A stretch of 64,000 nt of DNA from Rhynchopus euleeides (GCA_963210315.1 OY723275.1:2046001-2110000), one strand, 5' to 3'. Counted from the stretch's first letter, positions 45,901 through 55,951 are shown. Translations and numbers: made by a program. The notes: generated by a model not told the origin, from the letters alone.

Positions 45901-46679
45901 AGCACGCACACAACTCGGGGGGGGAAGCTCGACGTCGCACATCCCCCTTGTGTGCCGCTTAGAAACCACTATCTCTGTGTTGGGAAGTGATGGGGAGGGG
46001 GGGGGGGGCTAAAGGGGGTTGGGCTTGGGTGTTATCTTCGCGACAAGGTGAAAACGGGGAAGGGTCGCGCAGAAAAGGAAAATATCGCTTATGCTGAAGC
46101 TTGACGGCATGACCACCTGAATGCCACCTCGCAGTGGTCTCCTCAGGAAGCCACTGCGACACAAGGTGTGCACTCAACGAAAAGTGGCTCGGAGTTGTTC
46201 TTCACAGCTGCCGGGCGGGGGTGGTTTTCTGCTGGAGAGCCGAAAGAAGTAGGCGATGTGCTCATCCATGTTGAGGTATCTCGGGCTAGCTTTGGTTGGG
46301 GTGGGGCCTCCTCCTTTCCCCTCTCCCCTGCTCTCTGTGCAGGCTTTTCAGCACAGTTTCGTTGGGGCGGGGGGGGGGGGGGAGGAGGAAACCCCGGTTT
46401 AATCCCAGGGGAGGGGGGGAGGGGGGGGGGAGGGGGCAGAGCCCCTCTCTGCCCCCCCCCCTCGCCCCCCCTCCCCTTCGTTCGACTTCCAGCAGACACT
46501 GCATCCCCTAGCTTTTGGTTATCCCCCTCTTCTGATCCACTGTTTTGTGCATCCCTGTCTGTCCCTTCCTATTCCCGTGCACGGGGGGGGGGGGGGTAGG
46601 CCCCCGGATGTACGGGAAAATTTTGTAATAAAATTTTTTCCAACCCCAAACACGGGCTATTGGCACCTGGAATGGGTGT
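42925..46679. other. No gene recognised
   Basis: Mixed sequence with C and G runs (for example 45695-45712, 46370-46383), a TATATATATA microsatellite at 44580, and copy 3 of the ~90-bp repeat at 46168-46220. An open stretch at 43790-44100 (ending SAEEYGNGMKGCTGASWVFF) has a protein-like look but no start, partner exon or family. Confidence 0.4.
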
Positions 46680-47745
46680 ACCCGCCACAAAAATATGGCT
46701 GGGGACCCAATGAAACCGGTTTTTCACACTTAGTTGCCCTTTCTCGGTCCGAATTTTTGAATATTCGGTGAAAAAAGGGGGTTTTGCCCATTTTGGGCAA
46801 AATCCCGATTTTCATGAAAAAATGACAAAATCGGGGCAACTAGACCCCATTTTAGGTGGTTTTCGGGTGAAAAACGTACCCTAGACATCCCTGGGGCACA
46901 TTGTATACCATCCAGGGCCTCAAGGACCAGTAGAAGCACGTGAAAATGCGTTTTTTTACCCAAAAAAAGGACCCTGCAACCACCCTGCACACACCCTGCA
47001 ACCACGTTGGAGGCACCCTACAACCCTATAACCACCCAGAAACCACTGGGTCTGCCCTAAAAGGGGTGTACGGGCCTGTTGGAACAGGTTTTCGACACCG
47101 AATTGCCCAAATTCGGTCCGATATTTTGAAAAAACTGTGAAGAACGGGGGATTCGCCCGTGTGGGGTAAAAGTCCCAATTTTCATGAAAAAAAGTCAAAA
47201 TTAGGGCAACTAGACCCCATTTTGGGTGTTTTTCGGGTGAAAAACGTACCCTAGACATCCCTGGGGTACATTGTATACCATCCAGGGCCTCAAGGACCAG
47301 TAGAAGCACGTGAAAATGCGTAATTTTACCCAAAAAAAAGGACCCTGCAACGATGTTGTAGGACCCTGCACACACCCTGCAACCGTGTTGTAGGCACCCT
47401 ACAACCCTATAACCACCCAGAAACCACTGGGTATGCCCTAAAAGGGGTGTACGGGCCTGTTGGAACAGGTTTTCGACACCGAATTGCCTGAATTCGGTCC
47501 AAATTTTTGAAAAAACTGTGAAAAATGGGGGATTCGCCCGTGTGGGGTAAAAGTCCCAATTTTAGGGGAAAAAGTCAAAATTAGGGCAACTAGACCCCAT
47601 TGTGGGTGGTTTTCGGGTGCAAAACGTACCCTAGGCATCCCTGGGGTACATTGTGTACCATCCAGGGACTCTAGGACCAGTAGAAGTATGTTACAATGCA
47701 CATTTTTGCCCCAAAATGGCCCTGCAACCACCCTGCACAGGATTC
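46680..47745 (+). repeat. Tandem array of ~370-380-bp units (about 2.8 copies)
   Basis: GGCAACTAGACCCCATT recurs at 46835, 47204 and 47585. Each is followed by CGGGTG(A/C)AAAACGTACCC, CATCCCTGGGG and AGGACCAGTAGAAG. A GTTGTAGG/CACCCTGCA segment varies between units. It is non-coding. Confidence 0.85.
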
Positions 47746-47919
47746 ACCCCAGAAAAGCGAAAAAATGGCCAAAAATGAGGGTTGGTGGGCCCAAAAGTGG
47801 GTAAAAACCTCCGGAAATTCATATCTGGGGTGGGTCTGGGGGTGGTTTTGCACTGTTGACCTCCAGACCGGAATATTCCAAAAAAAATACAGTTTTTCTC
47901 AAGGACATCCGGGGGCCTA

Positions 47920-48558
47920 CTGGGGGGGGGTCAAATACAAGGGGGGGGGCCTATTAGAAGGGGGGGTCTGAAAATTCGAAATCCATAAAATTTTTCGCCA
48001 AATACAAGGGGGGGGGGGGGCTTGTATTCGGCGGAAGCCGAATTTCAGCCAAATTTTAAATTTTCAGCCTGTTTTTCCAGTCCTAACAGGCACCCCATGG
48101 TCAAAATGACCCCACTGCGATCCGCACGGAATCCAAACATGCAAAGGAACAGGGTTTTGGACACCAGTGTGGGTGTCCTCGCAGGTGGCTGACTCCCGGG
48201 AATATCCTCCCATTATCAGGACCCAAACCAGACCCACATTTCGTGGGTCAAACTTGGCAGCTCCACCCACAAAATGACCCCACCACGATCCGCACGGATT
48301 CCGAATAGTGCAATGGAAGGCGAAAATCGCGATTCCACGAGGTCACCTGGGGCAAAATTCACCAAAATTTGGAAAATTCGGCTTCCGCCGAATACAAGCC
48401 CCCCCCCCCCCCCCCCCCCCTTGTATTTGACCCCCCCCTTCTATTTGGCCACCCACTGCAAAAATTGCCTAAAATTTTGGGCCCTCGAAAACCCCCAAAA
48501 AAACTCGATCCTACGCCGAATACAAGGGGGGGGGGGCTTCTATTTAGCCCCCCCCCAG
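47920..48558. mobile_element. Non-autonomous TIR element, CTGGGGGGGG family (639 bp)
   Basis: It is flanked by TA (47918-47919, 48559-48560). The ends read inward CTGGGGGGGGGTCAAATACA and CTGGGGGGGGGCTAAATAGA. Subterminal palindromes (AATACAAGGGGGG and TTCGGCGGAAGCCGAA) flank an interior that contains a reverse-complement copy of the 180-203-bp unit seen at 16738-17620. Confidence 0.8.
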
Positions 48559-49259
48559 TAGGGGGGGGGGGTGGGGATCACGGTGGCCTGGTCAGCTGAC
48601 TGACCAGGTTTTGACCAGGTCCAAATCTGACCAGGTCATGACCAAATCTGACCTGGTCATGACCATGTCATACCTGGTCATGACCAGGTCATTTTCACCC
48701 ATTTTAACCGGGGGGAACATGTTGAGTGGCCAAGCAGGGGGAACAATTCGCATATTCCGGACTCTCTCCGGCCGTTGTGGAAAGTATGGGTCAGAAGGGT
48801 TCAACCATACCCCGAGTCGAGAAAGAAGTCGAAGCTTGAATCATGTTGGACACAAGGGGAAAATGGTCAAAATTGGCCCAAAATTACCAAAAAAAATGAG
48901 GCCCCCTGCCCAGGTTCCCTGCCCACCTGGACGCACTCAAGTGCCTCACACCGGGTCCCTCCCCCTGGTGGTATCCCAAAAAAGTGTCGAGGAGGTCTGC
49001 ATCATCCCAGGCCACGCAGAAGGCGTCGAAGGGCCGCCAAGGGTGGTGTGGAGGAGAAGGACGCAGGGCCCAACACCCTGCTCTCCTTCGTCAAGCTTTA
49101 CATTGAAAAGCGGAAGGGCGGCGGGCTGTTTCACAGCAGCCTCGCGGCGCTGTTTGAAAAGCCATCGCACCACCCACTGACAAGGAGTGGGGCAGGAAGC
49201 TGACACAGAGTGAAGAGGCCGACAAGAACAAGGCCAAGACACTGCCCGCAGTCTACTCC

Positions 49260-49805
49260 ATGCGTGTCTCTGGCAACACGCGTCGGAGCGGCATGAAGCG
49301 CCTCACGAGCGCCGACAAGAACTCGTCCGAGTACGAGGTGCTGACGGAAGCGGGGTGCTCGGATGAGGTGCTGGGAACCGATATGAAGAGGCTACCCACC
49401 GCTCAGAGCGCGGTGGGCAGTACTTCTTCGAAGGCAGCTGATAAACAACTGATCCCGAACGACGGATCGGTCATGACTGTCACGGTCATGAGGGACCTGC
49501 CCTACAAGAGCGAGGTTCCGAATGGTCTGCACGCCCGAACGTTCATTGTGGCGGTGGGGGCAACACCACAGGCAACGCAGGGGCAGGGTGTCGTGACCAT
49601 CGACATCCAGTTGGTGAACGCGGTGATGAGGCAGGCGGTGGTGACAAAGAAGCCCGACCAGTGGGCGTGCCTCAACGTCGCCGTGAGTGACAACGACAAG
49701 GATGCTGACCCCGCTGGACCCGCTGGACCCGAGCATCCCGATGCAAGCGAGGACGAGGAGGACGAGAGTCCCATCGGCAGTGCCGTAACGGTTGACCACA
49801 TCTGA
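49260..49805 (+). CDS. Unrecognised protein of the CACGGTGG transposon (3' part)
   Basis: 181 residues from ATG 49260; the frame is open upstream to about 49165 (AIAPPTDKEWGRKLTQSEEA). Just before this another frame carries LLSFVKLYIEKRKGGGLFHS (49076-49180), so an intron or a frameshift lies near 49160. The sequence has a Lys-rich start, a beta-rich middle (ARTFIVAVGATPQ...VTIDIQLVNAVMRQAVV) and an acidic tail (ASEDEEDE). I know no matching family. The composition is coding-like. Confidence 0.5.
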   Translation: MRVSGNTRRSGMKRLTSADKNSSEYEVLTEAGCSDEVLGTDMKRLPTAQSAVGSTSSKAADKQLIPNDGSVMTVTVMRDLPYKSEVPNGLHARTFIVAVGATPQATQGQGVVTIDIQLVNAVMRQAVVTKKPDQWACLNVAVSDNDKDADPAGPAGPEHPDASEDEEDESPIGSAVTVDHI

Positions 49806-49822
49806 TTGTGACACTTTTCAAA

Positions 49823-49931
49823 GGGGGTCTTCGCTACGGGGTGATCGTCAGTGCATTTTGGTGCCTTTCCTGTTGAATTGGCTGAAAACTGACGAAGATT
49901 GACGAAGGATAACGACTCAGCGAAGACCCCC
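49823..49931. mobile_element. 109-bp MITE, copy 2 (3-bp duplication AAA)
   Basis: Same GGGGGTCTTCGCT termini and interior as 24999-25106. AAA at 49820-49822 and 49932-49934. It sits inside the 48579 transposon, between its two coding regions. Confidence 0.87.
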
Positions 49932-49972
49932 AAAGAGTGTAAAAGAATGGAGAAGGGAGTACCCTGCCTTGA

Positions 49973-50467
49973 ATGCCTCAGGACCCTCAGGATCCTCAGA
50001 ACTGCCACCTATTTGCTCTCTCCGACGAAGCGTTCGAGAGGGAGAATGGGGAGAGGAAATTGCGGGCCAGGACAACATCTGCTCGTTTCCGGGAGAGGGA
50101 CCTGATGGTGTTCGAGCTGGCAACCTATGCCCCCGCGCCAGTTTCGGCAACGACCCCGCAAGAATCTTCGTGTACCCTCTTGCAATACAATGTCATATCG
50201 TTGTGCGGGAAGTGCATGACAGCGGGTCCAGTATGGATGAAAAACTTCGATTCGTTTCGGCACCGTCTCAGGACTCTCGGTAGCAGTCGGGTAACCCCTG
50301 TCGGCCCGATCGATTCGCTCGGCAAGTGTTCCGATGGCTGGTTACTGACTGGCGATGCTGCCTGCAACACGCGGTGGTCTCCGTATTTGCCTCTGCGACA
50401 AGCAGCCGCCAATCCACACCCAGGATGCGAAGGACGGCGTGTTAGGCAAGGCAGCACTGGCCTGTGA
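49973..50467 (+). CDS. ALSDEE-module protein of the CACGGTGG transposon
   Basis: 164 residues from ATG 49973. The N-terminus (DPQNCHLFALSDEAFERENG, then TSARFRERDLMVFEL) matches the N-terminal module of the zinc-finger protein at 6639 (DPEDAHPLALSDEELERG, then TSQQTAERDLLLFEM). No zinc fingers follow. Another open frame overlaps at 50355-50642 and codes for a strongly acidic stretch (DPEEEEEGEECEEAEEG), which may be a second exon. It could be a captured or ancestral module. Confidence 0.5.
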   Translation: MPQDPQDPQNCHLFALSDEAFERENGERKLRARTTSARFRERDLMVFELATYAPAPVSATTPQESSCTLLQYNVISLCGKCMTAGPVWMKNFDSFRHRLRTLGSSRVTPVGPIDSLGKCSDGWLLTGDAACNTRWSPYLPLRQAAANPHPGCEGRRVRQGSTGL

Positions 50468-50940
50468 AGCCGACGACGACAACGAAGATCCCGAAGAAGA
50501 GGAAGAAGGAGAAGAATGTGAAGAAGCGGAAGAAGGCAGAAAGCTGCTGATCATGAAGTTTCGTCGCCGACCCCACCCTCCCCTCCCCCGCCACCCCCCT
50601 GCACTGCAGCATATTTTATTGGTAATTTTGGGCCAATTTTGACCATTTTTCCCTTGTGTCCAACATGATTCAAGCTTCGACTTCTTTCTCGACTCGGGGT
50701 ATGGTTGAACCCTTTTGACCCATACTTTCCACAACGGCCGGAGAGAGTCCGGAATATGCGAATTGTTCCCCCTGCTTGGCCACTCAACATGTTCCCCCCG
50801 GTTAAAATAGGTGAAAATGACCTGGTCATGACCAGGTATGACATGGTCATGACCAGGTCATACCTGGTCAATGACCAGGTATGACCTGGTCAAGATTTGA
50901 CCAGGTTTTGACCTGGTCAGGGTCTGACCAGGCCACCGTG

Positions 50941-51559
50941 GAGTGGGGGGAGGAGGGGTGGGGTTGGTGGAGATTTTGGATGCCTGATATAAACCCTCGA
51001 AAATGTCCCACAAAAAAAGGCTTGAAGGTAGGGGTGGGGGGGGGGGGTGGGAGAGCTGATTTGGCTTGTGTGGATGAACAACAAAAAAAGGGGGTGCTCA
51101 TTACATCGGGCATTCAAACATTCTACCTTCCCCCGCCCCTCCCCCACCCACACCCCCCCCCCCCCCGCCCCCAACTATATGTCCCGGCCCCCTCCTCACC
51201 CCTTTGGTCTCCAGGGGGGGGGGGAGAGGAGATGGCGGGTGGCTGTGTGGGTGGCTCCTTGTCGCCGCAGCTTCCGCTCCTCCCCCTCCCCCCCCTTCTG
51301 GCCACACACACACACCCGCACACCCCCTCTCTCACGCCGCTATCCCTTTCGCACGCCTCCCCCCCACTTGCGTGCACGGTTATGCCCCCTGCAGCCTCTG
51401 TGCTGATCACGTTCACACTCGGTTCGCCCGATCACCCCCTCCCCAGCTCCCATGCGAATATGTTCTCTGTTCCTGCGCAAAGGTCACGCCATGCTACCTC
51501 CTGCGCATGCTGGAGGGGGTGACCTTCTCGAAGGCCTGATAGTAGGGTTTTTAGCGGTG
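50941..51559. other. No gene; C/G-tract-rich
   Basis: G runs at 51034-51048 and 51215-51226 and long C-rich stretches (51121-51380). No coding feature is recognised. Confidence 0.5.
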
Positions 51560-51587
51560 TACCTACCACCCCCCGTGTATATGTCAC

Positions 51588-51660
51588 CCCCCAAAAGGGG
51601 TGTGTTTATGTCACCCCCCCAGGGCTGCTGGGGGGGTGACATAAACACACCTTTTGGGGG
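51588..51660. repeat. Perfect foldback near the left end of the 51562 element
   Basis: CCCAAAAGGGGTGTGTTTAT and onward pairs with its reverse complement across a GGGCTGCTG-type loop. The stem is about 33 bp. Confidence 0.8.
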
Positions 51661-51957
51661 GTGGGGTGTCGTGGGCACTCTTACAGGCTGAGACGACGTG
51701 TTGGTCAAGATTTTGGGGAGTAAATGGCCTCATCACGGTGGCCAGGACTGGGACCTCCCATGTGGGATATCCCAATGGGGTATCCCACACGGGTGATGGT
51801 CACTATCCCACAGGGGAGGGCACGTGTTCCCCCCTGGGAGAACGTACGGTACCGACCTTGTCCATGGGAGACCCGATTGGGTCACGTAGGTTCTCCCAGG
51901 GGACATCCTGTCCTCCCATGCGACATCCCATGGGACGGATGGGATATCCCTGGTGTT

Positions 51958-52316
51958 CGTATTGCAGCTTGGGTTAGCGTGCTGGCATCGCAGCAGTGTC
52001 CCCTCGAGTCCACTCAGTGAGAACCGATTCCGCTCTCCTACTCCTGCTCTACGTGATACCACACGGTCTCGCTCTCCTCCTCGTTGCGCTGGAAAGGAGG
52101 GGTGACACACACACACACACTGGAAGCCGGGGATTGCCTGCTGATACTGAGACGCAATCTTCGCGACGACGCGTTGAAGAGAGCGCGGAATAGCCGCCGA
52201 ACGAAAGATGGAGGGAGAGGGGATGCAGCGGGTGCGCTTTGGAACCGCACGTATCACCTGCTTCCGGAGGAAACGGGAACGAGAAGGACAGACAGTACGT
52301 GTCTTGCGCTCCAGAA
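51958..52316 (+). mobile_element. SINE-like element, copy 2
   Basis: It matches the reverse complement of 5105-5468, starting near TTGGGTTAGCGTGCTGGCAT and ending near GTGTCTTGCGCTCCA. It lies within the 51562-52865 element. No target duplication is visible. Confidence 0.65.
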
Positions 52317-52671
52317 AGACCCAACGCAGGCTCTTCAACACGGGCAATGCGGGGTCTCTTCAACTTCGGTGCCACCTGCTCGCCAACGCTGTGTTGCAGG
52401 TTGCTTCACGTGTCAGATGGGTGACCCAGCACTTCTCCTGCAGCGCAAGCATTTCAACATATTGCCCAACGACGACCCATCCAAAGTGAGAGTACGCGGT
52501 GCTCCTCCTCGGTTACTCTCGGTGATGCGCTGTCCGTGCCATTCATGTAGGTTGTCCGGACGGACACGCATGTGAGCTTGAAGTGTTTGTCTCGCAATAA
52601 CGGGACACCATGCCCTGTCTCCTCCTCCCCTTCCACCGGGGATGACATCCAGTTCTGCCTGTCCTCCCGAC

Positions 52672-52734
52672 AGGCCAACCTGGAGTGCCAAGAGACGCCC
52701 CCCGAGCGTCTCTTGGCACTCCAGATTGGCCTGT
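52672..52734. repeat. 63-bp hairpin
   Basis: CAGGCCAACCTGGAGTGCCA and onward pairs with its reverse complement (one mismatch) across a CCCCCGA loop; the stem is about 28 bp. It may be a precursor-like RNA fold or a small foldback. Confidence 0.7.
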
Positions 52735-52867
52735 GATAGGGCTGAGGTGTGTGCGCGTGTGCGTATAGGGCCTCAAAGGCAACCACCCTAAAAAGGTGTG
52801 TTTATGTCACCCCCCTCCCGATTTTTGCACCTGGGGGGGGTGACATATACACGGGGGGTGGTAGGTA

Positions 52868-55360
52868 ATCAAAAAATGGGAAAGCAAGACGTCGTGAGTG
52901 AATGCGTGCCTGTATGGTATTATGCCTTGTTGTGTATGATTTTAGGCGGGTTCACTTACTACAGTAATTCGAGGTTGCAGAATAATGGCGCGCGGCCATC
53001 GCATGAGGTGTTGGTGTGGTGTTGTCCACATGGCATGTGGAGGCACACCAGCCACCACCCCCCTGTTGCCACTCAGTGCCTGCGAGCGTGATAATTTCCG
53101 GTGCTGTCTCAGGGCCTCCGATCCGACAAGCCCTATATCCCCCTCCCCCCCCCCCCCCCCCCACCGCCCCTTCGCCTTTTCTTACTATCGACAACCACAC
53201 TCGGCTGCATACTTTCATTTTGCCCGTTGCTTCCTTGCAAGGCAGAACAGCAAGCGGTTCTGCCGCGATCATCAGAGAGACGTGTTGAGGAGAGCGAGAG
53301 GGAGCCTGTCTGTGTGCGGGGTGCAGCTTCCCCAACCTTTATGGGGGGGGGGGGGAAATGCCGAGAGGGTTGCCGGTGGAGGACAGCTCCGAGTGTATGG
53401 CAACATGGCAGCTTCCCCGTTATTATGGGGGACGCTAAACTGCATGGGATCACTTGTGGAACCAACAGCACATCCTGTGATTGGACTCTCCGGCGCCTGG
53501 GTAGTCAGGCTGTTCGGGTCTGTTCAATCGTTGCCTAGCAATGGCAACAGGGTGATGCTCCCTTCCTGGCGCAATGCAGTTTTCGGTCGTTGCATACGTC
53601 GGCAACCGAACACATGCAAAAGTCACTTCTTCTCTTCGGAGGTGCCTTGTCGGTGCGAGGATAGTATCCACCAGTGTTTTGGGAAGCTGCATTCCTCTCG
53701 CTCTTTTGAACTGAATATTCTCTCGCGCTATCAACTCATTTGGTTTATTTTCGTGACATCGTTCTGTGCCGTATTCGTCTGTAATATGTTATTCCAGTTA
53801 TTGTGAGTGCTGTGAGTGCAATTTTCAGCTCCCCTGTGTCTGCAGCAACCGGCCACATGTTACCTACCCCAGGGACCACGCGGCCGAATGACAGGCATCA
53901 CTCCCTACCACCCTTTCACTGTTGTTGGTCACATGTCGTGGTTTTGTACAAAAAAACGAGAAATGCTCGACCTCCAAGACTGCATCACCACTGCGTCACC
54001 ACTTGTGCCTGAGAGCATGACATGCCGACGGTGGTCATCGCACACTGCGGGCTCCCGGTTCATTTCAGAGCAACTGCGGATCACCGCATGGCACATGTGA
54101 ATTGCCTTTTTTTTCCTGTTGTGCTTGAGAACGCACTGGGTGAACTTCTGGAAACGGTTCGCCGCGAACAGACCTTAACACAACCCACGCAGGCTTCGGA
54201 CACACGCACAGTTAGTCTCTCTTCCTTCACCATAAATCACGGATAGCGATGTCTTGTTGGCGCAGGCAGGTCTGCATAAGCGAAACGCCCCGCGTTTCCA
54301 CAGACTGCGAAACGACACATCTGACAATCCAAAGGAAACGGGAAGGGTGGGCAAGAGCGTCAACACGGTGTCCTGGCCAACCTGGCCTGGTCAACACCTG
54401 GTCAGTCAAATGGCCAGGGCACCCGCAAAGGACTGGTTGTCGCCTGAAGAGCCAGAAGAGCGCCTTCCCCTCACGCAACACGGTCCAACGAAAATCGTTC
54501 GAAGCCCCGAGCCCCCACCCAGCCCGTGCCGCCATATTCTTTTTTTGGCGGTGGTTCGGGCAAACGTGCAGTTTATCCACCCAACGAGCAGGCCAGCGCA
54601 CCGTGCGTCTCGACTTCCCCAGCCTTGCGGGAGAGGGCATCGCAGGAACACTTCTCCGCCCAGGAGGCTTCACTGCAGGGTTGGCTGGCCATCCCTGTCT
54701 GGGGTGTGAGGGGTGCGAATTCAACGTGCCGTCAAATCATGCGGCGTTCGTCTTGGTCACGCAAAGAAAGGCTGCCAACATCTAGCAGCTGTTTGTTCAC
54801 TCATCTGTTGTCCTTCCCGGGTGTGTTGGCGCACAACACACACAGCACTGTGCGAGAAAAGCAAACAGTACAGCCTGCCAGAGGTTCGCGGTACGGGATA
54901 CAGGCCGCTTCCAGCCAGCGACACACAACAGAACCTCACATGGGGCGGGCAGAGAGCCTTCAGCACAGAGCTCTTCCACCCACCCCTCCCCTCCCCCAGC
55001 ACCCCCCCCTCCGCTTCTCTCCTCGGGAGGCTTCGTTTCTACTGTGCCCGTTTGGTCTTGTTTGCGGAGGGGTTGGCCACCGACACAGCGTAAACCGTCT
55101 CCAACAGAGGTTGGGTTGGTGGGGGGGGGGGGGTACCGGCTACCTTCCTTCGGGCCTAGCTCCTTGCGCTTTTTTTTTCACCCTGCCCGCAGTGTTCCCG
55201 CTAAGGCCGATGGGCCGGTCATTTTTGTTTTTGGGATTTTTGGATTTTTTTCCCCCCTTCCCGTTCAGTGAAAATTTTTCTCGGGCGCGCTTCGCGCGCC
55301 CGAGACTACGCGGGAGATGGCCAGTCTTGCAAGAAGGACTTGCGAGACAGGCACACGCGA
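52868..55360. other. No gene recognised
   Basis: C run at 53143-53163, G runs at 53343-53353 and 55121-55131. Several open frames of 90-290 codons lack domains, start context or codon pattern of the real genes. Near 55284 a GGGCGCGCTTCGCGCGCCC foldback resembles the one in hAT ends. Confidence 0.4.
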
Positions 55361-55425
55361 CAGGGGGGGTCTGGGGGGCGGAGCCCCCCAGCCGCCGGAG
55401 GCCACGGTAGTGAGCATTCGTTCTG
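55361..55425 (+). repeat. GC-hairpin dispersed repeat, copy 3
   Basis: GGGGGGTCTGGGGGGCGGAG, CCCCCCAGCCGCCGGAGG and CCACGGTAGTGAGCATTCGTTC. Confidence 0.75.
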
Positions 55426-55498
55426 CAGGGCGACAGATTTTGGGCGAGATAGGATGCTTCGATCTTCCTGGGCGGCTTTCGAATCTAGATTCCACAGG

Positions 55499-55560
55499 AG
55501 GGGGTCTGGGGGGCGGAGCCCCCTCGCCGCCGGAGGCCACGGTAGTGAACATTTGTTCCT
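55499..55560 (+). repeat. GC-hairpin dispersed repeat, copy 4
   Basis: Same order of blocks as copy 3, 135 bp downstream in the same orientation, with GCCCCCTCGCCGCC in the hairpin flank. Confidence 0.75.
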
Positions 55561-55784
55561 TGCATATCTCATCATTGCCCGCCTCTTTTTGAGATTCGCT
55601 TTGTGGGTTCACCTGCATCTTGAAGTCGCAGCTCTTCCCACAAGAGGGATGTTCCTCCGACATGGGTTGTGAGCATGCCAGGCCTGGTGCCAGCTGCAGT
55701 GGATGTCCAGTAATCTCCGATATTTTCCTGCAGCTGCTACGCGAGGACACCTGAAGTATCACAAAAGCTCTGTATTGTTTCAGT

Positions 55785-55837
55785 GGCCAGTCAGGTTTGT
55801 AGTGGGGGCTTCGCCCCCACCACAAACCTGACTGGCC
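55785..55837. repeat. Perfect hairpin with short TTC loop
   Basis: GGCCAGTCAGGTTTGT, one bulged A, GTGGGGGC, TTC loop, then the complementary arm to 55837. The stem is about 24 bp. No T run follows, so an RNA polymerase III terminator role is not supported. Confidence 0.75.
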
Positions 55838-55870
55838 CACCTGCCCAGGACCCACCAGTCAGATATGACC

Positions 55871-55951
55871 GGTCATATATGACCGACCCCCCCTCCGGTC
55901 ATATATGACCGGCACGTTTTTCGGACCCCTTTTTTTTGGTCATATATGACC
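55871..55951. repeat. Three GGTCATATATGACC palindromes
   Basis: Perfect 14-bp palindromes at 55871, 55897 and 55938. The first two lie 26 bp apart and the third 41 bp further. They could be a protein-binding cluster or the subterminal array of a transposon end. Confidence 0.7.

Larger units (their letters stand above)
48579..50940. mobile_element. CACGGTGG-family transposon with ~320-bp TIRs and ORFs
   Basis: The ends read inward CACGGTGGCCTGGTCAG, followed by an array of TGACCAGGT/ACCTGGTCA words, then a unique inverted segment (GAACATGTTGAGTGGCCAAG...) to about 48895 and back from 50625. Flanking dinucleotides differ (AT, GA), so no duplication is visible. The interior carries two protein-like regions (49150-49805 and 49973-50642) and a nested MITE. 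No known transposase is recognised; either the ORFs are a new type or they are captured host sequence. Confidence 0.8.
51562..52865. mobile_element. TIR element, ends CCTACCACCCCCCGTG (1.3 kb, TA duplication)
   Basis: TA at 51560-51561 and 52866-52867. The TIRs read CCTACCACCCCCCGTGTATA and continue into TGTCACCCCCC. A subterminal TGTGTTTATGTCACCCCCC block forms a foldback at 51588-51660 and recurs at 52796-52816. The interior contains a SINE-like copy (51958-52316), a hairpin (52672-52734) and a CACGGTGGCC-headed block of CCCATG/GGGATATCCC palindromes (51735-51955). No transposase. Confidence 0.75.

Noticed and set aside
52985-53806. 273-codon open frame with hydrophobic C-terminus
   Set aside because: Interrupted by poly-C and poly-G coded stretches and shows no domain or splice support.
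54526-55410. 294-codon open frame
   Set aside because: Low complexity at the end, passes through poly-G and the hAT-like GC foldback, and has no recognisable domain.
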